In this document: positions 11,170-23,869 of the stretch, piece by piece
Layout: each line of letters begins with the position of its first letter
How positions within the stretch are numbered: the first letter of the stretch is position 1
The notes under the pieces: generated by a model
Told to the model about the DNA's origin: nothing
What the model saw: only the letters and a program-made list of their open reading frames with translations
Database searches by the model: none
Source of the DNA: Molossus alvarezi
Lineage: Eukaryota; Chordata; Mammalia; Chiroptera; Molossidae
Assembly (NCBI GenBank): GCA_037176705.1
Contig: CM073885.1
Coordinates: 167,452,290 to 167,516,289 of the forward strand
Reading direction: 5' to 3'
DNA: 64,000 nt
Position numbers and translations under genes: made by a program

Positions 11170-11395
11170 CTACATATGACTCTATATCCACCATTTACTG
11201 GCTGTGTAGTTTTGGGGAAATCCTTAACCTGCCTGTGTTTCAGCTTTTTCTTCCATAAAATGGAGAAAATCACTCCACCTACCTCATCATGTAGTTGTGA
11301 AATTTAAATGGAATAACATATATAAAACACACTACATAGTGCCTAGCACATATAAGGTATTATAGGAATGGTAGCCATCAGTATTATTTTATCAT
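11170..11395 (+). repeat. MIR SINE (plus)
   Basis: Clear MIR order: TTACTGGCTGTGTAG, TTTTGGGGAAAT, AACCTGCCTGTGTTTCAG, ATAAAATGGAGAAAAT, CTACCTCAT..GTTGTGA, and AGTGCCTAGCACATA at the end. Confidence 0.85.
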
Positions 11396-11610
11396 TTTTT
11401 TAATGCTGTGTAGTATACATTATTTAATGTATGGGTTTTTCATCATGTATTTAACACCATTTATCCTACTAATGGTTGTTCAGTTCTTAAATATTTGCTT
11501 TTGCAAATAATCTTGCGGCATCTACCCTTTGATGTATCCTTACACAATTCCTTATTTTAAGCATATCATGTCTTACTGAAATGCCAAATAATCATGTAAA
11601 TTATTTCTAA
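11396..11610 (-). repeat. Old L1M 3' end (minus)
   Basis: Matches the antisense of old L1 3' ends: AATGCTGTGTAGTATACATTA, then a TATTTAAC-like block, ATGGTTGTTCAG and TTGCAAATAATCTTGC. Diverged remnant. Confidence 0.6.
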
Positions 11611-11741
11611 TTGCACACAGTGTCAGATTCATTCCCTAGTAAATTTAGTGTCCAGTTTATCTGTCACATACAGGTATTCATTTTTGGACTTAAAGTTAAA
11701 TGAAGGCAGCTTTAGGATACAGAGTTTTAAAATTTTTTAAA

Positions 11742-11935
11742 AATTTAATCCTTACCTGAGAATATGCTTGTTGATTTTTAGAGACAGAGCACGGGAGAGG
11801 GAAACATCAATGTGAGAGAAAGGAACATTGATCAGTCGCCTCAAAACCACAGTATATGCTCAGACCGGGAATCGAACATGCAACTTTTTGGTGTATGGGA
11901 TGATGCTCCAACCACCTGAGCCACCTGGCCAGGGT
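11742..11935 (-). mobile_element. Ves-type SINE, old copy (minus)
   Basis: Minus-strand SINE ending in CCTGGCCAGGG, with GGGAATCGAAC (B-box complement), a CATCAATGTGAGAGA block and a decayed CTTACCTGAG tail hairpin. Diverged. Confidence 0.85.
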
Positions 11936-12849
11936 TAGAATGCAGAATTTTAGAGTAACTAAAGGTCACTGTGGAAAAGTGTTGGCTTTATGTCAGGCCC
12001 TTCTCTCTCATTCCTGTGAGGGAATCCATTGTCTTTGTCACCAAGTGAAGTAAGGACAGCAGAGCAAACAAAGCTCACCTCTCATCCAGGTCATTGTGAG
12101 CATAAGATTTTGCTGGTTTCCTGAGAAGCCTACCACCAAAGCCTTTGGATTTCCTCCTGGGATCTAAGATACCTTGAGAAAAGACCTTCAGGTTTTACCA
12201 GTAATCCCAGAAAGAGAGGCTTTGTAAGAAAGTCATGTGGGTTCCTAGGAGTTTCCCATTATCCACATTTGACTAGGTGAACCACATTTTCCTGGTACTT
12301 GAGAAACACCAATGGCTTGGCATGTCCAACGGCTGAAGAAGCAAAGCATAAGCCTGAAGAGGGAAATTATCCTCAGCTAAGGAGGCTTGGTTATTATGTT
12401 AGTCCGATATATCAATATGTTTGTTAGAAAAAAATAGACTGAGCTATAAAATATAAATTTCAAATTAATACACGTGGCAGAAAAGAGGTTACAAGAAAGA
12501 AAGAAAATCAAGTCAGCAAAGCTAAAAGAGAGAAAGAGGAAACAGCATGAAATAAAAAAAAATATATATATATATATACACAATTGTATGTGTTATTTCC
12601 TTATATCCATGAAACACACTGACACTGTAGTCAGGATTTGACTAAAAGGAAAAACCTAATAAAAGCAGATGTTCGTGCTCAGCCAGTTCATCCAACTGTC
12701 ATCTAATAAAACAAGAAATAAAAAATACAGAGTGATGACAAAGGGAAAAACAACTGTTGGAATTTTTAAATACCATTTCTAGGAAGCCCTTATATTAGAA
12801 ATGCACTTTAACCTGGAATTAAAAGGCAATAAAAATGGTAGTTTCTCAT
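11936..12849. other. No gene recognised; short (TA)n
   Basis: Unique sequence with a small (TA)n tract at about 12560-12580. No exon, RNA gene or clear repeat seen. Confidence 0.5.
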
Positions 12850-13102
12850 GCCCTGGCCAGTTTTCTTCAATGGTTAGCGCATTGGCCCACACACCAAAGG
12901 GTCATGGGTTTGATTCCCCATCAAAAATGCATACCTGGGTTACAGGTTCAATTCCCAGCTCTGGTGGGGGTGCGGGCAGGAGGCAACCAATCAATGTGCC
13001 TCACATCCATGTTTCTCTTTCTCTCCCTCTCCCTCCCTTCCATTCTCCCTAAAAATCAATGGAAAAAATAGCCTTGGTTGAGGGTTAACAACAACAACAA
13101 AA
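12850..13102 (+). mobile_element. Ves SINE (plus)
   Basis: Starts GCCCTGGCCAG and has the tRNA-like head, GGAGGCAACCAATCAATGTG, (CT)n, TAAAAATCAATGGAAAAA and an ACAACAACAA tail. Flanked by near-identical GTAGTTTCTCAT (12838-12849) and GTAATTTCTCAT (13103-13114), an aged target-site duplication. Confidence 0.92.
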
Positions 13103-13489
13103 GTAATTTCTCATTTCTCACCTTCTCAAAATAGCAGTATATTAGGGTGGATATCTTTTTTCTCTTTACCTGGTTTCTGGGATATCACTGGCCACGTTTT
13201 TCATTCTCCTTTTCTGTTTCCTTCTTGTTCTCGTGCTGTTCAAATATCAGAGTGCTCCAGTCTTCATTGTTTGAAATCCTCTTTTCTGCTTACCCGTACC
13301 TACTCCATGTTCCCACCTAAACTTGGGTTGATTTATAAACTTTCAATACAATTTATCAGCAGCCCAGACATATCCACTAAACATTACATTCTTAAACTCA
13401 GTTGCTAATAAGACCCCAAATTTCATTCAGATTTTATTTCTACATCTAATAGGCACCACACATATGTCATATCCAGAAAGACCTGTTGC

Positions 13490-13830
13490 CTAGACAGGGA
13501 ACAAGTTTCTCTTTTTCCAAGCTTTGTACACACTGTTTCTTCTACCTAGAGTTTTCTTTGTCTATCTTGTTTTCCCAGAGAATGTCTTTTAATCTTTTAG
13601 ATTCCATATGAATGACATTTCCTTTGGGATCCTTTCTCAGACCAGCCAGAGAGAATGGCTCATTCTTCCGTCCAGGCTCCCCTATGCTTCCGGCATCTTG
13701 TTATTTTACAAATAGGAGTTTTATTTAAAAATTCCTTAATTTTTTTTAAGTTTTATGAAAATCTGCCCCTTCTATCCTACTAAGAAGTACATTTCCAATA
13801 AAATTTTATTCTTCGTGACTTTCAAAATTT
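13490..13830 (+). repeat. L2-like LINE 3' fragment (plus)
   Basis: L2-style order: CTACCTAGAGTTTTCTTTG, ATGTCTTTTAATC.., TGACATTTCCTTTGGGATCC, CCAGGCTCCCCTATGCTTCC. Ancient and diverged. Confidence 0.55.
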
Positions 13831-14623
13831 GTCTTGCCCTACTTTTACTAGTTTTATTTGTAACTTTTGACAGTTATGGTAATTGAAAATTTTAAAATAA
13901 ATTATTGTTCTGATTTTATTGTAGAAAAACATAACCCAAGGCTTTAAAGGTATAAAATAAGTGAGGATAAAAATCTTTTGGAAAGGACAAATCACAATAT
14001 TAATTTGAGGAATAATAGGAACAATGACTGTTTCTAAAGATAAACTACTTGACATGTTTTTTGTTGGGAGATGTGTATTCAATCACCATGGTATTTATAT
14101 TTCAATGTCTACATTTAAAAGGTGCAAGAGTTTTTTTTTGCAGTAGCCTGGAGAGTATATCCTTTGCAATTGCTTAATGTTATGATAAAATTTTTAATTT
14201 TTACTTCATATTAAAATAACTACAGGGTTTTTCAAAAATTCTTTTGGAGAATGTGTGGGCAAAAATTTTGAAGACAATCATCCTAGAAAATAAAGGTCAT
14301 GTTTTCTATACCTTTCATGGCCAATACCTAATATAATAGCTATTTAAGTAATGTGCCGAATGAAAAATGAATGAATGAATACAAATGAAAGTTCTGAAAT
14401 TTCAAGGAAACATATCAGTACTTTTAATTATGTTCTTAAATGTATTGAGGTATGACTACATTAACTCACCATAAACTAAACTATCATCACAAGGAACTAC
14501 TGGGCACTTTCTATGTGGACAGCAAGAAGCATAGTGAGTGAGCATGTGATGTGCTCATTATACTGAAAAGCAATTGCTCTCTAGTTTGTAGGACAGAATA
14601 GTTACCAAAAAGTAAAATAAATA
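13831..14623. other. AT-rich, nothing recognised
   Basis: AT-rich unique DNA. Holds CTACAGGGTTTTTCAAAAATT at 14220-14240, which recurs almost exactly at 30148-30168; see findings. Confidence 0.4.
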
Positions 14624-14837
14624 GCCTGGTGTGTGTGGCTCAGTGGTTGAACATTGACCCATGCACCAAGAGGTCACCGGTTTGATTCCTGGTCAGGACA
14701 CATGCCCAGGTTACGGACGCCATCCCCAGTGGCGGGCATGTAGGAGGTAGCCAGTGAATGTTTTCTTTTATCGTTTCTATCTCTCTCTCTCTCCCTTTCT
14801 CTCTCTCTAAAATCAATAAAGAAAAAATATTTTTAAA
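14624..14837 (+). mobile_element. Ves-type SINE, short-tail subtype (plus)
   Basis: GTGTGGCTCAGTGGTTGA head, GGTTTGATTCCTGG B-box region, CCCCAGTGGCGGGCATG, (CT)n and a TAAAATCAATAAAG tail. Confidence 0.92.
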
Positions 14838-16249
14838 TGAATATATTTTTCATCCATTAAAGAAATTCAAGGTTGCTACAATGACAAAGAGAGTACTTTC
14901 AAACTAGAAATTTTGTAAACTACCTCAAATCCCCTACCCTCGGCTTGAAATGAAGAGATAAACACAATTTCCTTTTATACAAAGCCATTATTAAAATAAT
15001 ACTTATGAATACTCTACTTCCACCCACCAAACAAACAAATAAACATGAAGCAAAAAAGAAAATACTCAAAGGCCCTAACTCCAAATTCAATTAAAAATTG
15101 TCGGAAAAAGTATTTAGAAATATTGAAGAAATAAAAACCCTTAAATGACAAATTCAAAATCTAAATACAAATATACAACAAAACAGTAGAGAATCAAATA
15201 AGAATTGATTTGAAACAGGAAAGATGTGAAACAAAAACTTAAAAAAAGACAAAATTGCAATTCTACCAAGGGAAAATAGAGTTGAATTAAATGTATTAAG
15301 AAATTTTGAACAAAGATGAGAAAATAACCAAGGGAATGAAAATGAGAGAAAGTAAAAAGAGTCAAAGTTGAAACAGAAGATAAAGAACACATATATAACT
15401 GGAGTCACTAAAGAGGAAAACAAAATAGAAATAGAACTAATCTTTTAAAGCTATAATCCAAGAAAACATTTTGACAAATGAAAAGATCTGAATTTACATA
15501 ATAAAAGGGCCAATGGTTACCCAGGAAATTTGATGCAAAACCAGCAACTCCAAGACATAGCCTAGTAAAAATATTAGACTTTAAAATAACAAAAATATGT
15601 TCATAGCTTCAAAGGAAAAGGGCCAAATATTAAGGACAATGTATTAGTCTAGCATTAGACTTCTGAATGCAAAGAAATACAAAAACTTATGATTTTCTTG
15701 AGAGTTGTAAAAATGTCTTTGACAGAATTTAATATTCGTTCCTGATTATTTTTTAAAGCACTAAGGAAAATAAAAATTGGTAGCTCCTTAATACATCCTT
15801 AATATGATAAAATATATATTTCTTATTTCTAAATTCAGCATCTTAATAGTGAATCACAAAAGGCATTTCTATTATGACCACTATTTTCATTGATAATTAA
15901 TATTGTCATGTGGGAGATAGTAGGCAATACAATTTGCCCCCTGCTTCTGCCAACAACAGCATAAGAATTAGTAAAGAAGTTAAATTATCATGGTAGTATA
16001 CCTGGAAAACTCTAGAGAATTTATCATAAGTTAACTCAAGAATTAAAAGCAATTTGGTAAGTAAGTTTGGAGGACATAAAGTTAGTATTCAGAAATATTC
16101 TATACACAAACAAAAAGAGAAGAGAAACTAGAAAAGGATATTCTATTCACAATAAAAACAAAAAGATAAAATATGTAACAAAATAAAAGCAAACCTATAT
16201 AATAAAAAACAATCCCAAAAGACTGAAACAAGTAGAAAGATCATTTCTG

Positions 16250-16455
16250 TCCATCTGGTGTAGCTCAGTGGTTGAGTGTCGACCCATGCACCAAAAGGTC
16301 ACTGGTTCGATTCCTGGTCAGGGCACATGTCCAGGTTGTGAGCCAGATCCACAGTGGGGGGCATGCAGGAGGCCAATCGATGTTCTCTCTCATTGCTCTC
16401 TCTCTCTCTCTTTCTCCCTTCCTCTTTCTCTAAAATCAATAAAGAAAAAAACTGA
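16250..16455 (+). mobile_element. Ves-type SINE, short-tail subtype (plus)
   Basis: GGTGTAGCTCAGTGGTTGAG head, GGTTCGATTCCTGG (perfect B box), GGGGGGCATGCAGGAGG, (CT)n and a TAAAATCAATAAAG tail. Inserted in old L1 sequence. Confidence 0.93.
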
Positions 16456-17383
16456 AGAAAGAAAGGAAGATAATTCCTTTTCTGGTAGTTGACTCAACGT
16501 CATAAGGATTTTAGTTCACCCTAGTTTCATCTAAAATTTTAACAGAATCCCCCACAAATGCCCACAAACATTTTTTGGTGGTAAACAATTTTATCTTAAA
16601 GTTCATATGGAAAACTAAATATGGAACTAGCTAGTTAAATACTAAAAAAAACAAACAAACTATGAAGGGGTCTGAGTAGCCTTTACTAGTATAAATAGAA
16701 TAAAGGCCTTATTAACCGAATAATATAATGCATCACTTTAGTAGTCAATACAGATGGTTCAGACTAGTGGAATAGAACAGAAAATCTAGAAATATATCCA
16801 AGTGCACACAAAAAATTGAGTAAATAATAAAGACAGCACCTCAAATCACTTGGAAAAGTGGACTTTTTAAAAAGAAGTGTTGGGGAAATAGCTATTTGGG
16901 GGGGTGGGAGTTAGAGATAAAATTAGACCCATACCTCACACCATAAACATGTAAAAATAAACTTTAGGTGTATCAGAATTCAAAGTAAAAAGATATTTCT
17001 CTATAATCTGGATGCATGAAAATGTTTTTTTTTTTTTCAATGACTTAAGTCCAAATGCAATAAAAGACAATGCTAAGAAATTTAACTACATAAAAATGTG
17101 ATTAAAAGAATCTTTTCCTGGCACAAAACTACCATAAGTAATATCAAAAGACAAATGATAGTCTGAGAGAAAATGCTCATATATCTCAGAACAAAGCCAA
17201 ATATCCTTAATACTTAAAGTCACCTCTCCAATGAGCAACATATTCTATTTGCAAGAATGTGAAGGAACAGGCAATTTGACGGTGCAAGTGCAAATTGATA
17301 TAATTCTGATGGAATTTAACAAAACTACGTATTCATTTAATTTTATTTTTAACATCATATTCATTCTGCATGATTTAAAACTT

Positions 17384-17589
17384 TTTTTTTATTGTTTTTA
17401 GAGAGAGAGGAAGGGAGAGGGAGAGAGAGATAGAAGCATAAATGAGAGAGAACATCAATTGGCCACCTCCTGCATGCCCTCCACTGGGGATTTGGCCCAC
17501 AACCTTGGCATTGCCCTGACTGGGAATCAAACCAGCAACCTCTTGGTATATAGGTCAATGCTCAACCACTGAGCCACACCGACTGGGCT
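17384..17589 (-). mobile_element. Ves-type SINE, short-tail subtype (minus)
   Basis: Minus-strand copy: (GA)n, GGCCACCTCCTGCATGCCC, GGGAATCAAACC and CCACTGAGCCACACCGACTG. Interrupts the 3' part of the old L1. Confidence 0.92.
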
Positions 17590-17959
17590 TCATTTGATTT
17601 TTGACCTAACCATTTCACTTTTAGAATGTTACTGTTGGCACAACTCCAACACTATGACAATACATGTCCACAAAGTTACTCATCGTAGCATTTTTAAAAT
17701 TCCAAAATATTAGAAACAGCCTAAATGCCCACATGCAGGGCAGCAGTTGAATAAACTATGATACATCCACAATAGAGTACAACTGAAGTGTAGAGCAGTT
17801 ACAGAGTGTCCCTTGGACCAAATGTAGGACAGGTGTTGCCGGGGCTGCCTAACACAATGAAGAAATGTTATAGTCACTAGAAGTATTTTGTAGCTTTTCA
17901 TTTATTTGACTCAAATGTTAAAAATCTGAAAAGTTTGTTATTACTAATAATTACATGTC

Positions 17960-18100
17960 AGGAACCTGTTAAATATCCAACATGCCTTTGGCCTTCACAT
18001 AAACCTTTAGGTGAAATAAAGTAATTTTCCTGGAGATAAAGAGCAAGGAAGTTGTGGAGTCAGAATCAAACCTGTTTTTTAGCCAAGGTCTATACCAGCG
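17960..18100 (-). repeat. MIR-like fragment (minus)
   Basis: GTAATTTTCCTGGAGATAAAG, AGCAAGGAAGTTGTGGAGTC and AGAATCAAACCTG match the antisense MIR pattern. Confidence 0.55.
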
Positions 18101-18221
18101 GTGATCAACTATTACAGTATATTGCCTCTTTGGAAATTAGAGTAGGTGGCTCATGACTCTGTCATTGCAATATTCCATGAGCATATTTGAATCTAATATC
18201 TGAAGAAATTCTGGAGGTGAG

Positions 18222-18414
18222 CTTTTGATTTTTTTTTTTTTAAAGAGAGAGAAAGGGTGAGAGAGGTAGAAGCATCTGTGTGAGAGAGATACATCAACCA
18301 GCTTGGGGATCGAGTCCGCAACCCAGGCATGTGCCCTGACCTGAAGTCCAACAGGGACCTCTCAGTCCATGGGACATGCTCGATCCACTGAGCCACACCG
18401 GCTGAGCTAGAGCT
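18222..18414 (-). mobile_element. Ves-type SINE (minus)
   Basis: Poly(T), (GA)n, ATACATCAACCAGCTTGGGG, GCATGTGCCCTGACC and CCACTGAGCCACACCGGCTG. Complete head, somewhat shortened middle. Confidence 0.9.
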
Positions 18415-19889
18415 AAGCTTTAATTGCACCCGGCTGTTTGCTGCTATTTAACAAGCTGTGCACTTTTATTTCTAAAAGTGTTGTTCCACTTACCCCTTTT
18501 ACACTTTCTCACCTTGACTAACCTGAAACTTGTATAGAATCTCCTTTCTAGAACTTTCCCTGAACCCTCATGCTTAAAAGTCCTTTCCTCATGCAGTGGA
18601 CAAATAGGACAGGGGGATAACCCTAACAATGGTAAACCTGGTTTAGGTATGAACTCCATCCATACTTTCTAAGTCCATGGTTTTGAATAAATCACCTAAC
18701 CTTCTTCTAAGGGGCAATAGGAAAACAGATGTTCACTAAGAAAAGCATTCTCTACCATGACGGAGCTAGGAATTGAACAGGACTCTGTGTTGCTGAAATG
18801 TATAATTAATTCATACTTGTTTTGTTTACTAAAGAACATTTTTTAAAATGTTATATCTAAGTGGGAAGCATTAGTAATGTGTTTGCCAGTTTCTGTTGTA
18901 ACATTATGGAAATCATCTCCATAGCAACCAAAAATAGTTCTTTACTAGGTGGAATACAGAACAAATCATCAACATTTAAGATCATGGCCTCTGCTATTTT
19001 CTCAAACATAGTACTCACCGCTAAGGACTAAGAAAAATCTTCATAATAACATGAGGTATTCATAAATGAAAATCAGTTAAAAATTTCAAAAAGTGAATTT
19101 AAAGAGGAGGGCATTTACATATCTTTTATATAGTAAGCCTGAGAGACCATGTAGGTATATTTTTCAAATCCAACACATGGAAGAGACAATTTTGTGGGAA
19201 AATAGAAATGACTAAAATTGCCCTAAGAAAGAGATTTTAAGGTTGAGCAGATTGAATGACATAGTAGAAATTTTAAAAGTCAAATATATAGTCCGTCCCT
19301 TCCAAAAATTTAAATGCGCTATGTATTTTAAGAAACTGAAAGCATTTTCCCTCAAAGCCAAATTAAAAAGAAAGTTCTGCTAGCACAGGGATGATTATAT
19401 TTGCTGGAGATATTTCAGTCAAAAGGAACAAGAAAAAGAAGTAAGAATAAGAATATAGTGAAGAAGAAGAAGAAGAAGAAACACAGATATTATTGCAGAT
19501 ATTCACAGCCAGGAAATTCAAGCAAATTAACTGTGACACTATTACAGTGATAAAAGGTTCAGTATGGCAGATGGTTAGAAGATAAATATTCAAGACTAGA
19601 TACGTTTCCTTGTTACCAGTAGGCACATTAATGGAAGAAGATATTTGGAGAAGAGTTCTCTTCTGAAACAGTAGCAATTATTATCTTATAAACAAGACTA
19701 CATTTAACAGTAAACTTTAAGACCTACAGAAAGAAAACTAAAAAGCTCCAATGAAGGTAAGAATACTCAAAGACCTGATTAAATAGATAAGAAAATAATA
19801 GATGGACTTACTTTCTACTTCAAGAAGCATCAAAATTTAATAGTGTACAAGTGACAATTAACCAAAGAACCATTTTTAGTGTTTTAGAT
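18415..19889. other. No gene recognised; weak MIR and (GAA)n
   Basis: 18625-18720 has a faint MIR-like stretch (GTCCATGGTTTTGAATAAATC, ACCTAACCTTCTTCT). A (GAA)n tract lies at about 19456-19481. The rest is AT-rich without recognisable content. Confidence 0.4.
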
Positions 19890-21290
19890 ATTTGTTTGTT
19901 TGTTGAAATAGAACAATGGATTTTAATGTTCACCAAGAAAATAAATATAATATTTAAAGACAAAAACTAAGGATTGATATATGCTCTACTTGGTATTAAA
20001 GCTTGCTATAATGTTATGGTAATAAATATTGTGGAGCTGGGATAGAAATAGTCAAATAGACTATTGGAACAGAATAAAAAGTTTGTAAATGGGTTAACTT
20101 AGCTATGTGAAATTAGTATTAAACAGGTAGGATTTCAAGTTGATGGGTTTGATTATGTAATAATTGGTATTAGAAAAATTGCTAGCCATTTATTTAAAAT
20201 ATAAATTATTATTGACACTATACACAAGTAATTAATTCCAGATTTATTAAAGGTATAAGTAGAAAAATATATAAATTTTCTGAGAGAAAATATAGAACAA
20301 GGGAATATTTTAAAAGATTGATGTACAGAAGTCATTTATACGTTTATTAGCAGCCAGAACAGAAAAAAAAAATTGAAAAAGTTTACCACGTGGATGGTTC
20401 TTAAACAGAACAGATACTGCACTATGGTGAAAAACACCGTAAACAAAATTTTAAAAAACAAAATAACAGGACACACAAAAAAGGATATACAGTATATATT
20501 ACAGATGAGGATTAGTTAATATATATATATATATTTTATAAATATGTATATGTATATATTCCCCTTGAAGCAATATAATTTATAAAATAACTAGACCAAG
20601 ATTCTTTGTGGAACAAGGAATATAGTCTGAAAATAATTCAATGCTTATTAATAAATAAGTGCAAAGTAAATCTTTGAAATTCCCATTTTACCTGTCAAAG
20701 TGAGAAAAAAAGTGTAGTAATAAACACTATTTGTTTGTTTGTTTGTTTGTTTATTTTAATTCTCACCCAAGGACAGAGTGGGAGGAAGGGAGAGAGAGAG
20801 AAACATCAACATGAGAGGGACACATCGCCTGGCTGCCTCCCACACTACCAGACTAGGGCCGGGGACAAACCGCAACCAAGGTCCGTGCCCTTGACTAGAA
20901 TCGAACCCAAGACTCATTGTTGCGCGGGCCGATGCTCTAACCACTGAGCAAACCAGCCAGGTCTTAAACATTATTTATAAAAATACAGCAACACTGGCCC
21001 TTTAATGCATAGATTATGGGAATATAATTAGGCTACTGACATATTCACAAGAAAGATAGGGATAAGTGTTGATGTATTTTGTAGTACTACTGTGAAAACA
21101 AACTTAGAAGTTCAAAATAGTGTTATGGGATATTACATAACAAATTTAATGGAAAATATAAATCCTGACAGAAAAGTATAATCTTAGGTTAAAAGTACAA
21201 ATTCTAAAATAATATTCACATGTTGGGGGGAAAAGCATGTAAATGTGTATATGTAAAAGTGAAAAACAAGTCTAGCAGTGTACACATACA
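19890..21290 (+). repeat. Degenerate old L1 ORF2/3' region (plus)
   Basis: AAGCTTGCTATAATGTTATGG, GTGGAGCTGGGATAGAAATA and GACTATTGGAACAGAATA are decayed versions of the L1 ORF2 segment encoding the region after the RT core. Later parts (AAATTCCCATTTTACCTGTC) fit the end of an old L1. Interrupted by a SINE at 20733-20964. Confidence 0.65.
20733..20964 (-). mobile_element. Ves SINE, hairpin-tail subtype (minus)
   Basis: (TTTG)n tail, TTCTCACCCAAGGACA (tail hairpin complement), (GA)n, ACACATCGCCTGGCTGCC, GACTAGAATCGAACCC and CCACTGAGCAAACCAGCCAG. Flanked by TAAACACTATTT (20721-20732) and TAAACATTATTT (20965-20976). Confidence 0.93.
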
Positions 21291-21489
21291 TCAGCGTGTC
21301 AGGAGTTGCTGAGTGACTTCTGTAGTAGGAAACTGGCTTCGAGGGAAAAAGCAATTGCATCTTTTTGTTTCTGCATTTTCATCTTAACAAGCACTGCTTT
21401 TGTAACTTAGAAATGAGTTTTTTACAAAAAGATATCTTAATAACAGTTACAATATTAAAAAAAAAACAACAATAACATCTCTTACAGTA

Positions 21490-22560
21490 AAAGGCAGAGC
21501 CAACTGGCTACTCTTAACAGTGGCTCAAGATGAATGTGCCTGTCCCTCGGTTTTCTTCCCCTGTTGTCAGAAAGCATCACACACGTTCCGCCCCGCGCAC
21601 AACCAGACGAGCCAGACAGACCGGGAATGTGATTGAACATGAAGCAAATAGCCTCTCTCACCGAGCCGCCCTCCCCACCACACTCCCAAAGCTGGACTCT
21701 TCTCCCATCTCATGTGCCAGAAGAGTTATGAACGTGAAAAGCACCGTGATCCCTAATTTGCCTTCTCTACCCCTTTCCCAGGACGAAAGCCACGTGATGT
21801 GTTTGTATACTTAACTGCTGAACTGTTGTTAGACTTTCCACGCCAGCCCTGGGCTTTCACAGCTGAAAACAGCATTGCTCTGACAATTTGATGTACGTGC
21901 CTCTTGAGTGACCTGTTGACTCATCCGGGGAGGGCATTCTCCAAGGAAGGACATGGCCCAGATCCTATTCCCTGGTCACTGCTGACAGGGATTTGTGGTC
22001 CAGATATTTTCCAAAGTCTCTGGTCTGACCTGACTGTTAAGTAGACGGTTCTTCCTCCCGGGCCGTATCTAATGCCCAAGGACTTGCTTGAAAAGAGAGA
22101 ACAAGAGATAGCTGTCCGTATTACAAGGACTGGGCCCATGAAAAAGCCAACTACTTCGCCAATCCTAAAGTAGCGACATAGGAAAATGTTCCCTCTTCAT
22201 CAACACAGTTTTTACTTTGTCGGTTTCCCGAGCATGTGCACAGCTGAGCTTTAATGGAGTGGCAGCTGCATAGAAATTACACCTTTTCTTTCTGGGTTGT
22301 GCGTGGTGTGTGTGGATGTGTCCAGTGCACTCCACCGAACGGGAGAGAGAGACGCCCAGAGGAGGCGCTCATGGACCGGGGACTCCGAGAATGCTGATGA
22401 GAGTCATTCCTCAGGCTGAACTTCACCATTTCCCAAACCAGGCTCCCCAGTGGTACTGGAGCTGCCCACCATCCCGCTCCGCCTTGATCCTACATGGCTT
22501 TTCTTCCTGCTCAGCCAGCATGAGTTTAACTATGTCACAGGAGTCTTTTGTGCTGTTGCT
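21490..22560. other. GC-richer unassigned stretch
   Basis: Markedly richer in GC and CpG than its surroundings, notably about 21580-21700, with no recognisable transposon. A plus-strand open frame at 21530-21814 and another at 22310-22570 show no family motif and no convincing splice sites. Could be a conserved regulatory element or an unrecognised old repeat. Confidence 0.35.
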
Positions 22561-23869
22561 AGGTGGCTGATCTAGCAAATGAGGTAGAACTTTTTGAACT
22601 TATCCCTCTCACTAGTGGAACATTGATAGATCTAAGCAGTTAAATGCATTTCAATTTTGAAACCCCTGTGGGATTTTTCTGATCCTCCGAATGCCCTAGT
22701 TTATATTTGCCATTGCCTTAATCTGCTTTTCCATCGTAACTCTGAGATATAGCACATCCCTTTGTATTCTTCTTAGAAAGACAGTTTATTTTCTTTATTT
22801 TCACCAGGAGGAAGAAGGAGGTAATAGCAATTGTTTATGTCTCCAAGTTAAAATTAAATGACGACTCTCCATGATCTGTAGCTGGATTTTCATACAATCT
22901 ATAAGTCTACAAGTCCATATTATCCTTTTGTTTACTGTGTATTAAAAGAAAAAGAATTGTGAGAATCACATATGAAAACTGTAACACACACCATACAGCA
23001 AAAACCAATTTTCCAGAAATTATGATGCACTACCACTTGTCTTTTCATTCTCTATGTGTGGGCAGTGAGTGACCACAGAAATCTGTTAAAGCAATACCCC
23101 AGGAGCAGCAGCAAGAAAAGAGCTAAAAGGGAGAGAACATGCATTTTGATATTGCATATAGAAAAAGGCATCCGTTTTTATTTATTGCGTGGGATTCAGA
23201 ATATAAACATGTAATAATATAGACACAGCAAATCTTTACGTTTTAGTGTCTCTACCATCTAACAATGTACAGAATTCTCATTCTGAAATAAGAATATTTT
23301 CTAATAACTATACCTTTTATTTTGTATATAAAACTGAAAACACCCTGTCAGGGTGTCAGAATGAGAATGTGTTTAGTTTGAATAGAAACTTCAATGTAGG
23401 GAAAATATTTTGCATATATTATTCTTTTCCACTTTGTTGGAATCAAAAATGATACAGAATTTTCTCTGTAGCAAGTATAAATTATAATGCACTGTCTTTT
23501 CCTATGGGTTATGGTTTTTATAATGTTGAGGGAATACAAGTTATATACATAAAAAGGTAAATGGTATATAATATAATCTTTTTATAATGTATTGTTTACT
23601 AGGATAAATCACCCTACTGTACAAATATATATCCATATTGACAAGTATTTTGCCTACATTTCTTTATTTTTATGGCAAAACATCATAATATATAAAAATC
23701 AATCATTCATTGGATATTAAGTATATGAACTATTGTGAGGTGCAAGGAAGGAAGACTGGGCATGGAATTAGAAGAGCCACCTGACTACATTGAATAATTA
23801 TACATGAGAATCAGTCAGGAGCCCAACGCAAAAGATAATTCACTCCCAGATGGCTAAAATAACAACACT
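22561..23869. other. AT-rich, nothing recognised
   Basis: AT-rich sequence with short TA-rich tracts. No gene or clear repeat seen. Confidence 0.4.

Larger units (their letters stand above)
14960..17800 (+). repeat. Degenerate L1/HAL1-like sequence (plus), interrupted by two SINEs
   Basis: 15030-15700 resembles an old L1/HAL1 ORF1 tail (AAAAGATCTGAATTTACAT, CAACTCCAAGACATAGCC, TATTAGACTTTAAAATAAC). 15705-17340 resembles decayed ORF2 (ATTCGTTCCTGATTA, AACTCAAGAATTAAAAGC, AAAGTTCATATGGAAAACTA, GAATAGAACAGAAAATCTAG). 17600-17800 matches an old 3' UTR (CAGCCTAAATGCCCACATG, ATACATCCACAATAGAGTAC). No frame survives. May be more than one element. SINEs interrupt it at 16250-16455 and 17384-17589. 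Confidence 0.7.
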
